From Charina bottae (taxonomy: Eukaryota > Chordata > Lepidosauria > Squamata > Charinaidae), in NCBI GenBank assembly GCA_023362775.1, contig JALMGJ010000002.1, positions 62,015,914-62,079,913 of the forward strand: DNA of 64,000 nt, given 5' to 3'. The number at the start of each line of letters is the position of its first letter. The first letter of the stretch is position 1. A model generated the notes under the pieces. The model was not told the origin of the DNA and did no database searches. It saw only the letters and a list, made by a program, of their open reading frames with translations. The position numbers and the translations under genes were made by a program. Shown one piece after another: positions 63,112-64,000 of the stretch.

Positions 63112-64000
63112 CTGGAGGAGGGAATGGCAAACCACTCCAGTATCCTTGCCAAGAAAACTCATGGACAGTATCAAAAGGCTAAAAGATATGACTCTGGAAG
63201 ATGAGCCCCTCAGGTCGGAAGGTGTCCAATATGCTACTGGGGAAGAGCGGAGGGCAATTCCAAGTAGCTCCAGAAAGAGTGAAGCGGCTGGGCCAAAGCC
63301 AAAAGGACGCTCAGTTGTGGATGTGTCTGGAAGGAAAGTCCGATGCTGTAAAGAACAATATTGCATAGGAACCTGGAATGTAAGATCTATGAATCAAGGT
63401 AAGCTGGATGTGGTCAAACATGAGATGACAAGACTGAACATCAACATCTTGGGAATCAGCGAACCAGCAAAATCTATGCCCCAACCACTGATGCAGAAGA
63501 AGCTGAAGTTGACCGGTTCTATGAAGACCTACAACACCTTCTAGAACTAACACCAAAAAAAGATGTCCTTTTCATCATAGGGGACTGGAATGCTAAAGTA
63601 GGAAGTCAAGAAATAACCGGAATAACAGGCAAGCTCGGCCTCGGAGTACAAAATGAAGCAGGGCAAAGGCTAATAGAGTTTTGTCAAGAGAACACGCTGG
63701 TCATAGCAAACACTCTTTTCCAACAACACAAGAGACGACTCTACACATGGACATCACCAGATGGTCAATACCGAAATCAGATTGATTATATACTTTGCAG
63801 CCAAAGATGGAGAAGCTCTATACAATCAGCAAAAACAAGACCTGGAGCTGACTGTGGCTCAGATCATGAGCTTCTTATCACAAAATTTAGTCTTAAATTG
63901 AAAAACGTAGAGAAAACCACTAGACCACTCATGTATGACCTAAATCACATCCCTTATGAATATACAGTGGAGGTGAGGAATAGATTTAAAGGATTAGATC
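63104..64000 (+). pseudogene. RTE-BovB endonuclease with internal deletion
   Basis: The frame from 63104 includes CIGTWNVRSMNQGKLDVV and LNINILGISE. It then jumps at about 63462-63470 to IYAPTTDAEEAEVDRFYEDL in another phase, so the LKWTGMG to FNITVIQV part of the endonuclease is deleted. After the jump it is open to the window edge with LFIIGDWNAKVGSQE, GLGVQNEAGQRLIEFCQEN, YRNQIDYILCSQRW and SDHELLITKF. The RT lies beyond 64000. Confidence 0.88.

Larger units (their letters stand above)
63010..64000 (+). mobile_element. RTE-BovB LINE, 5' end, runs off right edge
   Basis: The 5' UTR begins near 63012 (TGGATCACAGCCTTGTCGTGATG) and includes CAAGACGGACAGGTCATGACGG. The endonuclease follows and continues beyond 64000. 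Positions 63012-63111 hold the 5' RNA module compared with the RTE-like family. Confidence 0.9.

Overview
This window reads as intergenic or intronic DNA of a squamate reptile (a snake or related toxicoferan lizard is my best guess, by inference). The evidence is the combination of several RTE-BovB LINEs, CR1/L3-type LINEs whose tails run into AAATA/AAAT microsatellites, L1 fragments, a chromodomain Gypsy element, Penelope-like elements with GIY-YIG endonuclease and hammerhead-type motifs, two tRNA-derived SINEs of squamate type, and hAT and TA-target MITEs. I found no host protein-coding exon, rRNA, tRNA gene or CRISPR array that I could support. Almost every long open frame belongs to a transposable element.

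Layout. 0-3.6 kb: RTE-BovB 5' end (-), an L1 ORF2 lacking its catalytic FADD (+), and an antisense L1 5' UTR. 3.6-8.4 kb: mostly unassigned DNA with a CR1 3' end (+), a short CR1 tail (-) and a fold-back at 7.2 kb. 8.38-16.90 kb: one Gypsy/chromovirus on the - strand (242-bp LTRs, 5-bp target duplication ATATT), itself invaded by an RTE-like LINE in its 3' LTR and by an L1 tail in its RT. 19.40-23.33 kb: a full-length RTE-like LINE (+) with an uninterrupted 1061-codon endonuclease/RT frame and a 10-bp target duplication; this is the only apparently intact gene. 25.8-28.0 kb: BovB (-) inside a tetranucleotide microsatellite, itself carrying a near-perfect Penelope palindrome. 29.0-31.8 kb: an internally deleted L1 (-) with 17-bp target duplications that hosts an LTR-like GC-rich insert. 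33-41 kb: SINE, CR1, hAT MITEs and a 3'-truncated RTE-like copy. 41.5-45.9 kb: degenerate CR1 5' region, a 750-bp inverted repeat and an RTE-like 3' end. 48.2-52.6 kb: L1 ORF2 C-terminus (-) carrying a Penelope element with inverted terminal arms and a BovB 3' end, next to a second Penelope family with a hammerhead-like motif. 53-54.9 kb: CR1 and an RTE-BovB relative with 12-bp target duplication. 57-64 kb: two copies of one TA-target MITE, a SINE, and a BovB 5' end running off the right edge.

How the parts relate: the nested insertions give a relative history (Gypsy first, then L1 and RTE-like copies; L1 before the Penelope and BovB insertions in it). The RTE-like family has four copies here and is the best candidate for recent activity. 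The most interesting non-coding signals are a 5' RNA module that seems shared by the RTE-like family and BovB, with complementary changes in a closing helix, and hammerhead-type cores with complementary stem-II changes in two Penelope remnants.
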